Origin: Lichenibacterium ramalinae
Lineage (GTDB): Bacteria > Pseudomonadota > Alphaproteobacteria > Rhizobiales > Beijerinckiaceae
Length of the DNA: 64,000 nt
Reading direction: 5' to 3'
Assembly (NCBI RefSeq): GCF_004137085.1
Contig: NZ_QYBC01000015.1
Span: forward strand, 1-64,000
Shown here: positions 16,312-25,567 of the stretch, piece by piece
How positions within the stretch are numbered: the first letter of the stretch is position 1
How the letters are laid out: every line of letters begins with the position of its first letter
Made by a program: the position numbers and the translations under genes
The notes under the pieces: model-generated
The model's database searches: none
What the model was told of the DNA's origin: nothing
What the model saw: the letters and a program-made list of their open reading frames with translations, nothing else

Positions 16312-19038
16312 TCAGGCGGCGCGGCGGTTTCGGGCCGGGTCGAAGCGGCCGCGAAGGGCGTCGACGGTGCGCTCGAAATCCTGTTCGGCGGCCGCGATGG
16401 CGGATGCGGCGGGGATCGTCGCATGGTCCAGCGCCGCGGCCTCGATGGCGGCGAGCCGCGACGCCAGGCGGGCAGCGCCGACGTTGAGGCTCATGGACTT
16501 CAGCTTGTGCGCCGCGGACGCGACGGCCGTCGCATCGGCGGCCTCGCTCGCGTGCTGGAGGGCGGCGAAGCTCGGGGGCCCCCCCTCCGCGAAGAGCGCC
16601 ACGATGCGCTGGACGAAGCCCTCGCCGGCGGGGCCCGCCATGTCCTCGAGTCCCGACAGGGTATCGTCGTCGAGGAGGGCGACGGCCGCGTCGTTCTCGT
16701 GCGGCGTGGACGCCGGCCCGGCCGGGCGGGGTAGGGGCGCGGCGAGGTCCGGGCCGGCGCCGGGCTTGGCGTGGCGGCGCAGCACGTCGGAAAGGCCCGC
16801 CACCGTGAAGGGCTTGTGCAGCACGTCGACCATGCCGGCCTGTCGCCAAAGGGCCGCGGTCGGCCCGACCACATGCGCGGTCAGCGCGATCACCGGGACG
16901 TGAGCCAGGCCCAGATCGGCCTCCTGCGCGCGCAGCCGCCGGGCGGCCTCGTAGCCGTCCATGTCGGGCATGCTGCCGTCCATCAGGACCAGGTCGAAGC
17001 CGCCGCGTGCCGCGGCCGCGAGGGCGGCCCGGCCGCCGTCGACCGCCTCGCCGGCGACACCGAGGCGCGCCAGCGCTTCCAGCGCGACCTCGCGGTTCAC
17101 CGCGTTGTCGTCGACGACGAGGACGCGAAGTCCCGCCGGGACGGCCGTGACGGGCGCGGCGGCGTCCCGGCCGGGCGCCGCCGGTGCCAGGGCCGCGACA
17201 TCGCCCTGGCGGAGCCGCGCCAGGACGTCCCGCCACTCCGACTGGACGATGGGGCGGCGCAGCAGCGCGTCGGCGACGCCGAGCCGCAGGGCCTCCTCCC
17301 CCGCGGGATCGCCGAACGGCGCGACGGCGATGACCTGGCCGGCCCCGGCCGGCCGCCCCGCCGCGACGAGGTCGCGTGCCTCCGCCAGGCGGTCGGTTTC
17401 GACGCCGGCCGGGGCGGGGTCGGACCCCGCCGGACGCACGTCGAAACCGGCCGCCGCGAGGCCGCGCGTCACGACATCGGCGGTCGCCGCGCCCCACAGG
17501 GCGACTGCCACGGCCCGTCCCGGTCGCTCCGCGCCGGGGCGGACCGGGATGGGATCGGCCAAGGGGAGCAGCACCGAGAAGGTGGAGCCTCGGCCCGCGG
17601 CGCTCTCGATGGCGACATGCCCCTCCATGGCGTCGACGATCCGCTTGCTGATGGCGAGGCCGAGGCCGGTGCCGCCGAAGCGCCGCGTCGTCGACTGGTC
17701 GGCCTGCGAGAACGCGGAGAACAGCGACCCGATCTTGTCGGCGGGGATGCCGATGCCGGTGTCGATCACCGAAAGGCGCAGCTGGCCGTCGACGGCTTCC
17801 GCCGCGATGCGGACGTGGCCTGTCGCGGTGAACTTCAAGGCGTTGTTGACGAGGTTGCCGAGCACCTGCGTCAGGCGGACGGGGTCTCCCGTGACGGTGT
17901 CGGGCAGGCTCGGGTCCACGTAGGCGGCGAGGTCGAGGTTCTTGGCGTTGGCCTTCTCGGCGAAGAGCGTGACGACGGTGTCGACGAGGTCGGGCAGCGA
18001 GAACGGGATGCGTTCGAGCGTGAGCTTGCCGGCCTCGATCTTGGAGAAGTCGAGGATGTCGTTGATGATCGCCACGAGGCTTTGGCCCGACCGGGCGATC
18101 ACCTCGGCATAGCGGCGCTGCCGGTCCGGCAGGTCGGAGCCGGCCAGGAGTTCCGCCATCACCAGCATGCCGTTCATGGGCGTTCGGATCTCGTGGCTCA
18201 TGGTCGCCAGGAAGTCGCTCTTGGCCGCATTGGCGGCCTCGGCGTCCTCCTTGGCGAGCCGCAGGTCCTGCGTGCGCTCCGCCACGTCCTGTTCGAGGCG
18301 GTCCCGGTGGGCCACGAGTTGCCGGTCGCGCTCCCACACTTCGCGCAGCATGCTGCCGAAGCTGCGGGCGAGCTGCCCGACCTCGTCGTCGCTCTGGATG
18401 GGGACGTCCCGGGCGTAATCGTGGTCGGCCTCGACCGAGGCCATGACGCGCGCCAGGGCGATGAGGGGGCGCGTGATGGAGCGCTGGAGCCGGAGCGAGA
18501 TCGTCAGGCCGATCGCCAGAGCCGCCAGCGAACCCAGCGCCACGGGGGCGAGGGCGTCCAGCATCCGCCACCCGAGGTCGGTGACGTCGCCGACCAGCAC
18601 GAGGCTGCCGATCGTCTGCCCTTCCTTCCTGACCGCGACCGAGATCGACACCGTGCGGGTCGAGAGCAGGCCCAACGGCGTCCTCGACCCGTCCCGGTCC
18701 GTCAGGTCGAGGTCGCCATGCAGCCGCACGCCCGAACCGATGCTCGCCACCGACAGGCCGGCGCCGTCCCTGAGGTCGGCGAATTGGATGGCCGGGATGG
18801 AGGCGATGCCGCGCAGCGCCAGGTAGGCGGCGCGCTGGTCTCGCGCCGCGAGCGCGTCGCTGGTCGCGGCCGCGAAGGCGTTGGCGGTGCCCAACAGCGT
18901 ATCGCGCTTCGAATCGAGATAGCGGGACGCTTCCTGCCACACGGCCAGGGCCGCCACGACGATCATGGCCGACCCGATCGAGACGATCACGAGACGGGCG
19001 AGCTTGCGGTTGACCGATCGTGTCCCGGCTTCTGCCAT
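16312..19038 (-). CDS. Hybrid sensor histidine kinase with receiver and HPt domains
   Basis: 908 aa from the ATG at 19038 (a GTG at 19071 is possible). Order: membrane helix near the N-terminus, extracytoplasmic sensor, second helix about residue 165-185, HAMP, HisKA with H282 in [11 protein letters not shown], HATPase with [10 protein letters not shown] and DTGIGIP, a degenerate receiver-like segment without a phospho-Asp (starting [14 protein letters not shown]), a true receiver with [10 protein letters not shown] and D687 in [13 protein letters not shown], and a C-terminal HPt with H844 in [10 protein letters not shown]. This is the BarA/GacS-type tripartite phosphorelay layout. It is divergent from an HD-GYP response regulator with a 69-bp gap, suggesting one signalling unit. 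The stimulus is unknown. Confidence 0.88.
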   Translation of the reverse strand: MAEAGTRSVNRKLARLVIVSIGSAMIVVAALAVWQEASRYLDSKRDTLLGTANAFAAATSDALAARDQRAAYLALRGIASIPAIQFADLRDGAGLSVASIGSGVRLHGDLDLTDRDGSRTPLGLLSTRTVSISVAVRKEGQTIGSLVLVGDVTDLGWRMLDALAPVALGSLAALAIGLTISLRLQRSITRPLIALARVMASVEADHDYARDVPIQSDDEVGQLARSFGSMLREVWERDRQLVAHRDRLEQDVAERTQDLRLAKEDAEAANAAKSDFLATMSHEIRTPMNGMLVMAELLAGSDLPDRQRRYAEVIARSGQSLVAIINDILDFSKIEAGKLTLERIPFSLPDLVDTVVTLFAEKANAKNLDLAAYVDPSLPDTVTGDPVRLTQVLGNLVNNALKFTATGHVRIAAEAVDGQLRLSVIDTGIGIPADKIGSLFSAFSQADQSTTRRFGGTGLGLAISKRIVDAMEGHVAIESAAGRGSTFSVLLPLADPIPVRPGAERPGRAVAVALWGAATADVVTRGLAAAGFDVRPAGSDPAPAGVETDRLAEARDLVAAGRPAGAGQVIAVAPFGDPAGEEALRLGVADALLRRPIVQSEWRDVLARLRQGDVAALAPAAPGRDAAAPVTAVPAGLRVLVVDDNAVNREVALEALARLGVAGEAVDGGRAALAAAARGGFDLVLMDGSMPDMDGYEAARRLRAQEADLGLAHVPVIALTAHVVGPTAALWRQAGMVDVLHKPFTVAGLSDVLRRHAKPGAGPDLAAPLPRPAGPASTPHENDAAVALLDDDTLSGLEDMAGPAGEGFVQRIVALFAEGGPPSFAALQHASEAADATAVASAAHKLKSMSLNVGAARLASRLAAIEAAALDHATIPAASAIAAAEQDFERTVDALRGRFDPARNRRAA

Positions 19039-19107
19039 CGCGTCCGCTGTTCCCGCCCGTGGTTGCACCACAAGAAAGGCTTAAGACGCCCGCGTTAATT
19101 TTGTGAC

Positions 19108-20313
19108 ATGACCCAGAATGTCGACACAGGCTCCGGCATCGTCGCAGCGCGCTCCCCAGCCGAGCTGGCCTCCGGGGCGGAGGTCGCACCGGTGTCGCTC
19201 GAATCCGCGCCGCTTTCGCCCGTGGGCGGCCACCAAAGCTGTGAAGTCCTGCTGCTCGACGACGTCGAGCTGAACAACGTCCTCATGGCGCAGGCCATCG
19301 GCGGCATCCGCGGCTGCAGCACCGTGGCGTTCACCGATCCCGCGACGGCCCTCGCCGCCATCGCGGCCCAGCCCGACCGGTTCGCCTCGGTCGTGACCGA
19401 TTACGAGATGCCGGGCATGGACGGCATCTCGTTCGTGCGCCGCCTCCGTGCCATCGCGGGCTTTCAACACGTTCCCGTCATCATGGTGACGAGTTTCGAT
19501 CAGCGGCGGATCCGGCGCGAGGCGCTCGAGGCCGGCATCACCGACTTCATGGGCAAACCGTTCGACGCCATCGAGGTCAAGGCGCGTCTGTCGAACCTCC
19601 TCGCGCTCGACGCGGCGCGCCGGATCGAGCGCGATCGATCGGCTTGGCTGGCCCGCGAGGTCGCCCGGGCGACGCGGACCATCCGGGAGCGCGAACGCGA
19701 GATCGTGATCCGGTTGGCCCGCGCCGCCGAATACCGCGACACCGACACCGGGAACCACGTCGCGCGCGTGTCGATGCTGGCCGGGTCCATCGCCCGCGAA
19801 CTCGGTTGCGATCCCGCCTGGTGCACCGACCTCGAACTCGCCTCGACCATGCACGACGTCGGCAAGATCGCGGTGCCGGACTCCCTCCTGCTGAAGCCGG
19901 GCCGGCTCAGCCCGGAAGAGCAGGCCATCGTTCGGCGACACGCCGAATACGGCTACGGGATCCTGGAAGGCAGCGCATCGCACGTCCTCGCGCTCGCGGC
20001 CGAGATCGCCCTCACCCACCACGAATGGTGGGACGGTCGGGGTTATCCCCGCGGGCTCAGCGGGGACGCGATCCCGCTGTCGGGCCGCATCGTGGCCGTC
20101 GCCGACGTCTTCGACGCCCTCGTGAGCGATCGTCCTTACAAACGGTCCTGGTCCCGTGACGAGGCCGCCGCCCATATCGACGCTCATGCCGGGACACACT
20201 TCGACCCGGCCTGCGCCGCCGCCTTCCTCCGCGGGAAGCTGTGGACGCGGGCCGAGCTGCTCCCCCAGGACCAGGACACGTCGGCCTGTCAGGGCTCCAC
20301 GTTCCTGTTCTGA
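19108..20313 (+). CDS. HD-GYP response regulator (c-di-GMP phosphodiesterase, RpfG type)
   Basis: 401 aa. After a roughly 45-residue variable leader comes a receiver domain (CEVLLLDDVELNNVL; phospho-Asp in VVTDYEMPGMDG; Lys in DFMGKPF), then a helical linker and an HD-GYP domain. The metal/catalytic signatures are intact: H249-D250 in TMHDVGKIAVPD, HHEWWDGRGYP and ADVFDALVSDRPYK. It should hydrolyse cyclic di-GMP when phosphorylated. The divergent hybrid kinase, whose HPt could donate phosphate, is the likely partner. In RpfC/RpfG systems the same pairing links cell-cell signals to c-di-GMP, but no rpfF synthase is present here. Confidence 0.9.
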   Translation: MTQNVDTGSGIVAARSPAELASGAEVAPVSLESAPLSPVGGHQSCEVLLLDDVELNNVLMAQAIGGIRGCSTVAFTDPATALAAIAAQPDRFASVVTDYEMPGMDGISFVRRLRAIAGFQHVPVIMVTSFDQRRIRREALEAGITDFMGKPFDAIEVKARLSNLLALDAARRIERDRSAWLAREVARATRTIREREREIVIRLARAAEYRDTDTGNHVARVSMLAGSIARELGCDPAWCTDLELASTMHDVGKIAVPDSLLLKPGRLSPEEQAIVRRHAEYGYGILEGSASHVLALAAEIALTHHEWWDGRGYPRGLSGDAIPLSGRIVAVADVFDALVSDRPYKRSWSRDEAAAHIDAHAGTHFDPACAAAFLRGKLWTRAELLPQDQDTSACQGSTFLF

Positions 20314-20594
20314 CCGAGGTCCCCGGCCCGCTTTACCGCCGTCCCAAGGGGCCGCCGATGGGCTCGGTACGAGGTCGATTGCCGTCCGGGCGTCCGGCCG
20401 AGGCAGTCGGGGCAGTGACGGATGAAGGTTGAGCGACGTCCGACGCGGCTATCCGGGGCTACGACAGGCCGAGCGCGATCGTCGACGGTCGGCTGGCTCG
20501 ATTACCCGAACTGACTGCGCTGTCGCTTGCTGATCGGATGTCGACACTCGTCCCCTCACGCGTCGCGGGGCAGGATCGAAGCGTCTGAGCGCGC

Positions 20595-20671
20595 TGGTAC
20601 CACCACCCCGGCTCGAACGGGGGACCTCTAGATCCACAATCTAGCGCTCTAACCAACTGAGCTATGGCGGC
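20595..20671 (-). tRNA. tRNA-His (GTG anticodon)
   Basis: The minus strand folds as a full cloverleaf of 77 nt including an encoded CCA. The anticodon stem is CTAGA/TCTAG around loop TTGTGGA, giving anticodon GTG (His). The T arm is CCCCG-TTCGAGC-CGGGG. The acceptor stem pairs GCCGCCA with TGGTGGT and the discriminator is A73. The base before position 1 is T, so no G-1 is encoded. Absence of G-1 with A73 is the known state of a large alphaproteobacterial clade with a modified HisRS, a good taxonomic marker. The flanking 20314-20594 gap holds nothing else I can support. Confidence 0.97.
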
Positions 20672-20764
20672 ACGCCTCGCGTGAGGTGGAGATGCATAAC
20701 GACAAAAGCGGAGGAGGGCAAGCCCTCGCGGCCGCGGTGGGCGAAGGCCGCGAGGGCGCGGCCC

Positions 20765-21481
20765 TCAGGCGTCGCGGCGCAGGGTGCCGGCCAGGGGGCC
20801 GAAGGCCGTGGAGGTCAGCTTCTGGGCGAGCGTGGCGAGGTCCCGCCCCTGTGCCGTCAGCGTATCGAACTGCCGCCGCAGATGGTCGGTGTTGATGGCC
20901 ACGACTTCGGGCAGGGACTTGGCCTTGACCAAAGCGGCGAAGAGCTCCCCGGTCGCCGATAGGTTGGCCTGCACCATGCCGAGCAGGGCCGCATTGTACT
21001 GGCCCAGCGCGTCGGTGCCGCCCGACATCCCGGCACCGGCAGCCGCGCTCGCCCGATCGAGGGCGGCCTCGGCACGGTCGGCGGCGGCGCGGGCCGCGTC
21101 GTCGACGGTCTCGGCCGCCGCCACCATCGCCGAACCCGCGGCGGACCGGACCTCGACGGCGTCTCGCATCACGGACTCGCCGGCCTCGACGGCCTCGGTC
21201 ATGGCGGCGACGGGCAGCTCGGGCACAGGCGCCTCGGGCACAGGTAGCTCGGAAATGGGCAGCTCGGGGGCCGGCGCTTCAGGGGCGTGATCATCCCCGT
21301 GCCGGTGGGACGCCTCGTGCGCGGCTTCGGGCGCCGGCACCACGTGGTGGGCCACGTCGTCGGCGAGCTGTGCCGCCTTGTGGGCGGCCTCGTCCATCAT
21401 CTCGGGCGTGACCGGGTGGATGACGGCGGTGCCGGCCTCGGGGTCGGCGGGCGCATCGGCGTGGAACGTGTCCGAACTCAT
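20765..21481 (-). CDS. Phasin family protein with long acidic/Pro-rich N-terminal extension
   Basis: 238 aa from the ATG at 21481, which has GAAGGGAG upstream. The first about 110 residues are low complexity, rich in Ala, Pro, Glu, His and Asp, with repeated PELP/PEAP units. The C-terminal about 110 residues are a phasin-type helical domain (YNAALLGMVQANLSATGELF, AKSLPEVVAINTDHLRRQFD). Phasins coat polyhydroxyalkanoate granules. The extension could interact with other granule or nucleoid proteins, as PHA-linked proteins with Ala/Pro/Lys tails do; here it is acidic, so DNA binding is unlikely. A second, compact phasin follows upstream on the same strand. Confidence 0.8.
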   Translation of the reverse strand: MSSDTFHADAPADPEAGTAVIHPVTPEMMDEAAHKAAQLADDVAHHVVPAPEAAHEASHRHGDDHAPEAPAPELPISELPVPEAPVPELPVAAMTEAVEAGESVMRDAVEVRSAAGSAMVAAAETVDDAARAAADRAEAALDRASAAAGAGMSGGTDALGQYNAALLGMVQANLSATGELFAALVKAKSLPEVVAINTDHLRRQFDTLTAQGRDLATLAQKLTSTAFGPLAGTLRRDA

Positions 21482-21659
21482 CGGTGATCTCCCTTCGGAA
21501 GCGGCCTCGGCGTCCCGGCGCGATGTCCGATCGCGCCGCTCGCGCTTCTTGCTCTTCCGCGCCATGGCGTCACGGCTCACGTCATCGGGGGCGACAGGGT
21601 GTCGGCCCCGGCCGGGTGCGATGGCCCGGAGGCTCCCGCACCCGGCCGGGGCAGGGGGA

Positions 21660-22082
21660 TCAGGACTGGTTCTGGTTCATCGCGTTGTCGGTGGCGGTCT
21701 TGACCGACGCCGAGGCCGACTGGACCACGCCCTGGGCGGTGGTCTGCACGATGGAGCCGAGCTCCTTGGCCTGCTCCTGGATCGTGGTCATCTGGCTCTT
21801 GGCATAGTCCGTCTGCAGGGCCAGGACCTCCTGGAGGTCCTTGGCGCGGACGAGCTTCTGGGCGAGGTCGAAGGCGCTGCGGACATTAACTTCGGCGAAG
21901 CCCATGGCCTTGGAGCCGATGGTCTTGGCATTGCTCTGCACGCTGGCGGCGGTCGTGTCGGCCTGGCCGGCGGCCTTCTGGGCGGCGTTGATGAACCCGT
22001 CGAAGGCGCGACGCGCCTGGTCCACGCTCTTTTCGGCCATATCGCGCATGTCGGCGGGGATCTCGTAGGACGGCGTAGGCAT
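21660..22082 (-). CDS. Phasin
   Basis: 140 aa, typical of compact alphaproteobacterial phasins. It starts MPTPSYEIPADMRDMAEKSV, followed by QARRAFDGFINAAQKAAGQ, then FAEVNVRSAFDLAQKLVRAK and LQTDYAKSQM, matching the phasin_2 helical pattern throughout. AGGAGAG precedes the ATG at 22082. It would bind the surface of PHB granules and control their size and number. The gap upstream carries a CAACATTGTTG palindrome, a candidate repressor site; PhaR-type repression of phasin genes is known in related organisms. No pha biosynthesis genes are in the window. Confidence 0.9.
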   Translation of the reverse strand: MPTPSYEIPADMRDMAEKSVDQARRAFDGFINAAQKAAGQADTTAASVQSNAKTIGSKAMGFAEVNVRSAFDLAQKLVRAKDLQEVLALQTDYAKSQMTTIQEQAKELGSIVQTTAQGVVQSASASVKTATDNAMNQNQS

Positions 22083-22201
22083 GGCATGCTCTCCTGGGGA
22101 CGAAAAGAAGACGGCGACACCCGCGGGGCGGGCTGCCGGGCGGAAGAGGCTGACAACCAGGCCGACCGCGCGGCTGTCGTACCTCAAGGCGTGCTGCGTC
22201 G

Positions 22202-22212
22202 CAACATTGTTG
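22202..22212. promoter_or_regulatory. CAACATTGTTG palindrome upstream of phasin gene
   Basis: A perfect 11-bp palindrome 120 bp upstream of the phasin start, followed by GTGCGGTGCAACA, which repeats the GCAACA half. PHA-responsive repressors of the PhaR family bind TGC/GCA-rich inverted repeats in phasin promoters. Assignment here is inference from location and base pattern only. Confidence 0.35.
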
Positions 22213-22285
22213 TGCGGTGCAACATGATGCTTTTTAGGCATGTGCCGCCCCCGCGTGCGGAGGTGGCGGCGGGCCGGAGCCATGC

Positions 22286-22300
22286 TTAAGTTTATCTTAA
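22286..22300. promoter_or_regulatory. CtrA-type box (TTAA-N7-TTAA) upstream of the PdhS-like kinase
   Basis: TTAAGTTTATCTTAA exactly matches the consensus of the alphaproteobacterial cell-cycle regulator CtrA, two TTAA half-sites separated by seven bases. It lies 92 bp before the kinase start at 22392 and about 204 bp from the divergent phasin start. In GC-rich DNA such an AT-rich paired motif is rare by chance. Direct binding is inferred. Confidence 0.55.
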
Positions 22301-22391
22301 AACGTGATAACCCTGGCGAAGGTGGCGTGGGTGCGTTGTTAAATCGTCCGCGATCGGCGCGAGCCGCTCGCGTGACGCGTGGACGGTGTTG

Positions 22392-25300
22392 ATGCAGGAT
22401 TCCCCAGACCGAGACGGCACCCTGCCGGAGGTGGGCGAGACGTTTTCCGATCCGGCCTTCGCCGGCTGCAAGGCACGGGGCGCCGCCTTCGTCATCGTGC
22501 ATCCCGGCACCGGCGCGGTGGCCTGGGCCAATGCGGCGGCCGCCACCTACTGGGGCGCGCCGGACGCGGACGCGCTGGCCCGGGCCCTGTTCGGCCCCGG
22601 CCTCGGGGGCGGAGGGTGGCTCGACGGCCTGACGCAGGGCGTGGTGGCGGGCCGTGCCCCGCGGCTGGTCCGCGGCGGGTTGGCGCGCGGTTTCCGCATG
22701 CGGGCCCGCACCGCGCTGGTGGTCGCGGTGGCGACGACGGCCGGCCCGCTGCTGGGCTTCGCCGTGCCGGATGCCGGCCAGGCGGAGGGGACCGGGCCGG
22801 CTTGGGACGGGCCGGCTTGGGACGACCCGGTGCGGCAGGGACGCGCGTCGCCGGACCCTGTCCGGCAGAACCAGGTTCCGGCTGCGGACGGGGTCGGTCC
22901 CACCGCCGAACCCTTGCCCACCGCCGAAATCTCGCCCGCGGCCGAACCCTCGCCGGGCGCCAGCCTCGCCCGTCGCAGCCAGGTCGCGGTGCTGCGGGAC
23001 CGCCTCGCCCTCGCCCTCGACGGCGCCGTCACGCTCCGTCTGCTGTGGCGCACCGATGCCGACGCGGTGCTGACCCAGATCGATGCCGACACGGTGACGC
23101 GGCTCGGCGCCCCGCTGCAGCCCGGCCGCGGCGCGCTGCCCGACCTCGTCGCCGCGCAGGACCCGGCCGGGGCCGCGCGGCTGCGGGCCGCCCTCGCGGG
23201 GCGGTCCACATGGTCGGGCATCACCCTGGACCTGTCGGTCGCCGGCGGCGCGGCGCGCGTTCCCATGGCGCTGAGCGGCTCGCCCGTGTTCGGGCCCGGG
23301 CGGCGCTTCGCCGGCTTCCGGGGATTCGGCACGCTCGACCTCGGCCGGCTCGACCTCGGCCGCCCCGACGCGGTCGAGGCGGGTGCCGCCCACGACGTCG
23401 GCCCCGAGCAGGTCGCGGCCGGACCCGAAGCCATTCCTGCCGAAGGATCGACCGCCGAAGCGGTGCCGGCCGCCGATGCGGTGCCGGCCGAGGCCGAAGC
23501 GCTGCCCGCCGAAGCCGCGACACCCGTCATCAGTGAGGCTCCGGCCGCTTCCTCCGCCCAGGACCGCCGGCCCGGGGCGCTGGTGACGGCCGCCAACGTG
23601 GTGCAGCTGCGCGCCTTCCAGGCCCTGCTGCCGGGGCGGTCGGCCGCGGCCGAGGCGCCGACACCGGACGTGCCGACCTTCGCCGATGCCGCGGAACCGA
23701 ACGCCGCCGAGCCCGAACCGCCGCTCAGCGACGACCTCGCCTTCCAGGCGCTCGGCGAAGCCCTGCGGGCCCGGATCGGCGCGCCGGTCCGGCCGGCCCC
23801 CGACCTCGCCCGTCCCGAGGCGCCCCCCACGCTCGCGCCCGACGCGCCGGCGGCGCAGGCCGCGAGCCCGCCCGTCGAGGACCCGGCCGCCGACCCTGGC
23901 GCACACCTCGGCGCCGATTCCGCCGACTCCGCCGATCTGGCCCCGTCCTCGGCGGATCTCGTCGAGCGCCTGCCTTGGCCCGTCATCGTCACGACCGGGT
24001 CGACGCCGGCCTTCGCCAATGCCGCGGCCGCGGCCCGTCTCGGCTATGCCACGCCGGGCGACCTCGTCGCGGCGGGTGCGGCGCTCTTCGTGGACGGGGT
24101 CGCCCCCGCCGGCGAGGCGGGCGCGCCGCGGCCGCTCGCGCTGCGCGACGCCGCCGCGGGCCGCGTCACGCTGCCGGCCCGCCCCGCCGCCGTCGCCTGG
24201 GCAGGCGAAGCCGCGACGCTGTGGCTGCTCGACGAGCCCGCGCCGCAAGGGGAACTCCCGGCCGCCGTGCCCGCTTCCGCGCCCGACGAGGGCCGGTCCG
24301 GCGAGCTGCTCGACCGCGTCGACGATGCAGTGGCGCTGCTCGACGGCAACGGGCTCGTGCGCCGGCTGAACCGCCGCGGCGAAACCTGGTTCGGGCGCGA
24401 CGCCACGCTCGGCCAAAGCTTCACCCAGCTCCTGTCGGCCGAGAGCCGCCCCGCCGCCCTCGCCCTGCTCGGCGAGGTGCGGCAGGGGCGGGACGGCGCC
24501 GGCGGCCCGCCGCCGCGCCGCGACGTGGTGGCCCGGCCGGGCGATGCCCCGGGCAGCCCCATGGTGCTGACCCTGGGCCGCCTCGGCGACGCGGGCTTCT
24601 ACCTGACGCTGCGCGACGTGACGGCGCTGAAGACGGCCGAGACCGAGCGCGACAGGACGGAACGGGCCCATGCGCGGGATGCCGACCGGCTGACGGGCCT
24701 GCTCGGCAAGGTGAGCCACGAGATCCGCACGCCGCTGAACGCCATCCTGGGCTTTGCCGAAGTCATGATGGACGAGCGGTTCGGCCCGCTCGGCAACCCG
24801 CGCTACCGCGACTACCTCAAGGACATCCACGCCTCGGGCACGCAGGTCATGGCGCTGGTCGAAGGCCTGCTCGACCTGTCGCGCATCGAGGCCGGCCAGC
24901 TCGACCTCGACGTCGCCGCCGTGGACGTCAACCGCATCGTGGCCGAAACGGTGGCGCAGATGCAGCCCGAGGCCCACCGGGACCGCGTCATCATGCGGAC
25001 CTCGCTCGGCGGGCGCATCCCGGCCGTGCTGGCCGACGAGCGCTCGGCGCGGCAGATCGTGCGCAACCTCCTGTCCAACGCCGTCAAGTTCAACGAGCCG
25101 GGCGGGCAGGTCATCGTGTCGACGGCCTTGAGCGACAGCGGCACCGTGCTGCTCCGGGTGCGCGACACGGGGGTCGGCATGTCCGACGACGAGATCGCCG
25201 CCGCCATGGAACCGTTCGGGGCCGGGGCGACCGCCCATGCCGCCAACGGCAACGGGCGCGGCAACGGGCTGGGCCTGCCGCTGACCCGCGCCCTGGTGGG

Positions 25301-25409
25301 GGCGAACGGCGCCAGCATGGCCATCCGCAGCCGCCCCCGCGAAGGCACGCTCGTCGAGGTCGCCTTTCCGTCGGCCGGCACCGGCGCCGACGCGCGCCGG
25401 CCGGCGTGA
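22392..25409 (+). CDS. PdhS-like cell-cycle sensor histidine kinase (PAS, HisKA, HATPase)
   Basis: 1005 aa, soluble. N-terminal PAS-like segments (AAFVIVHPGTGAVAWANAAA; a second around VLTQIDADTVTRLG) are followed by a long Ala/Pro/Glu linker (about residues 335-510), another PAS-like region (VIVTTGSTPAFANAAAAARL) and a third (DAVALLDGNGLVRRLNRRGE). The kinase core has H776 in VSHEIRTPLNAILGF, then ERFGPLGNPRYRDYLKDI, LLDLSRIEAG, NLLSNAVKFN, DTGVGM and GNGLGLPL. The ERFGP..N.RY..YL.DI block after the H box is shared with PleC/DivJ/PdhS kinases that act on DivK, and total length is like Brucella PdhS. A CtrA-type box upstream supports this. The ATG at 22392 is preferred over GTG 22386. Confidence 0.75.
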   Translation: MQDSPDRDGTLPEVGETFSDPAFAGCKARGAAFVIVHPGTGAVAWANAAAATYWGAPDADALARALFGPGLGGGGWLDGLTQGVVAGRAPRLVRGGLARGFRMRARTALVVAVATTAGPLLGFAVPDAGQAEGTGPAWDGPAWDDPVRQGRASPDPVRQNQVPAADGVGPTAEPLPTAEISPAAEPSPGASLARRSQVAVLRDRLALALDGAVTLRLLWRTDADAVLTQIDADTVTRLGAPLQPGRGALPDLVAAQDPAGAARLRAALAGRSTWSGITLDLSVAGGAARVPMALSGSPVFGPGRRFAGFRGFGTLDLGRLDLGRPDAVEAGAAHDVGPEQVAAGPEAIPAEGSTAEAVPAADAVPAEAEALPAEAATPVISEAPAASSAQDRRPGALVTAANVVQLRAFQALLPGRSAAAEAPTPDVPTFADAAEPNAAEPEPPLSDDLAFQALGEALRARIGAPVRPAPDLARPEAPPTLAPDAPAAQAASPPVEDPAADPGAHLGADSADSADLAPSSADLVERLPWPVIVTTGSTPAFANAAAAARLGYATPGDLVAAGAALFVDGVAPAGEAGAPRPLALRDAAAGRVTLPARPAAVAWAGEAATLWLLDEPAPQGELPAAVPASAPDEGRSGELLDRVDDAVALLDGNGLVRRLNRRGETWFGRDATLGQSFTQLLSAESRPAALALLGEVRQGRDGAGGPPPRRDVVARPGDAPGSPMVLTLGRLGDAGFYLTLRDVTALKTAETERDRTERAHARDADRLTGLLGKVSHEIRTPLNAILGFAEVMMDERFGPLGNPRYRDYLKDIHASGTQVMALVEGLLDLSRIEAGQLDLDVAAVDVNRIVAETVAQMQPEAHRDRVIMRTSLGGRIPAVLADERSARQIVRNLLSNAVKFNEPGGQVIVSTALSDSGTVLLRVRDTGVGMSDDEIAAAMEPFGAGATAHAANGNGRGNGLGLPLTRALVGANGASMAIRSRPREGTLVEVAFPSAGTGADARRPA

Positions 25410-25428
25410 GGCGGGCCGACAAGCCGCC

Positions 25429-25450
25429 GCTGGAGCGAACCCGCTCCAGC
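25429..25450. terminator. Stem-loop between convergent genes, possible terminator
   Basis: GCTGGAGCG and CGCTCCAGC form a perfect 9-bp stem with a 4-base loop, 20 bp after the kinase stop and upstream of the convergent racemase stop. There is no T run, so termination by hairpin alone is uncertain; it may be mRNA-end protection. Confidence 0.4.
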
Positions 25451-25567
25451 GGGTGACCGGGACGCTTCAGGGAGCGTGACAGTCTCGCGCTCGTGCCCGT
25501 AGATCCCTTGAAAACAGGGGGTGGGTCCTGCTGCCTGTCCCGGAAACGGCCGCCCGTCGGCGAACGC

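Noticed and set aside
19072-19107. CtrA box between the hybrid kinase and HD-GYP genes
   Set aside because: Two TTAA motifs occur but their spacing is not seven bases.
15620-19189. Very long minus-strand open frame (1189 codons) over the hybrid kinase
   Set aside because: The Arg/Pro/Gly-rich reading has no family match; the true kinase is in another frame of the same strand. Only the last part (15620-16150) is a real TadE gene.
21660-25238. 1192-codon minus-strand open frame antisense to the PdhS-like kinase
   Set aside because: GC-rich shadow of the plus-strand kinase; only its C-terminal end (21660-22082) is the real phasin.
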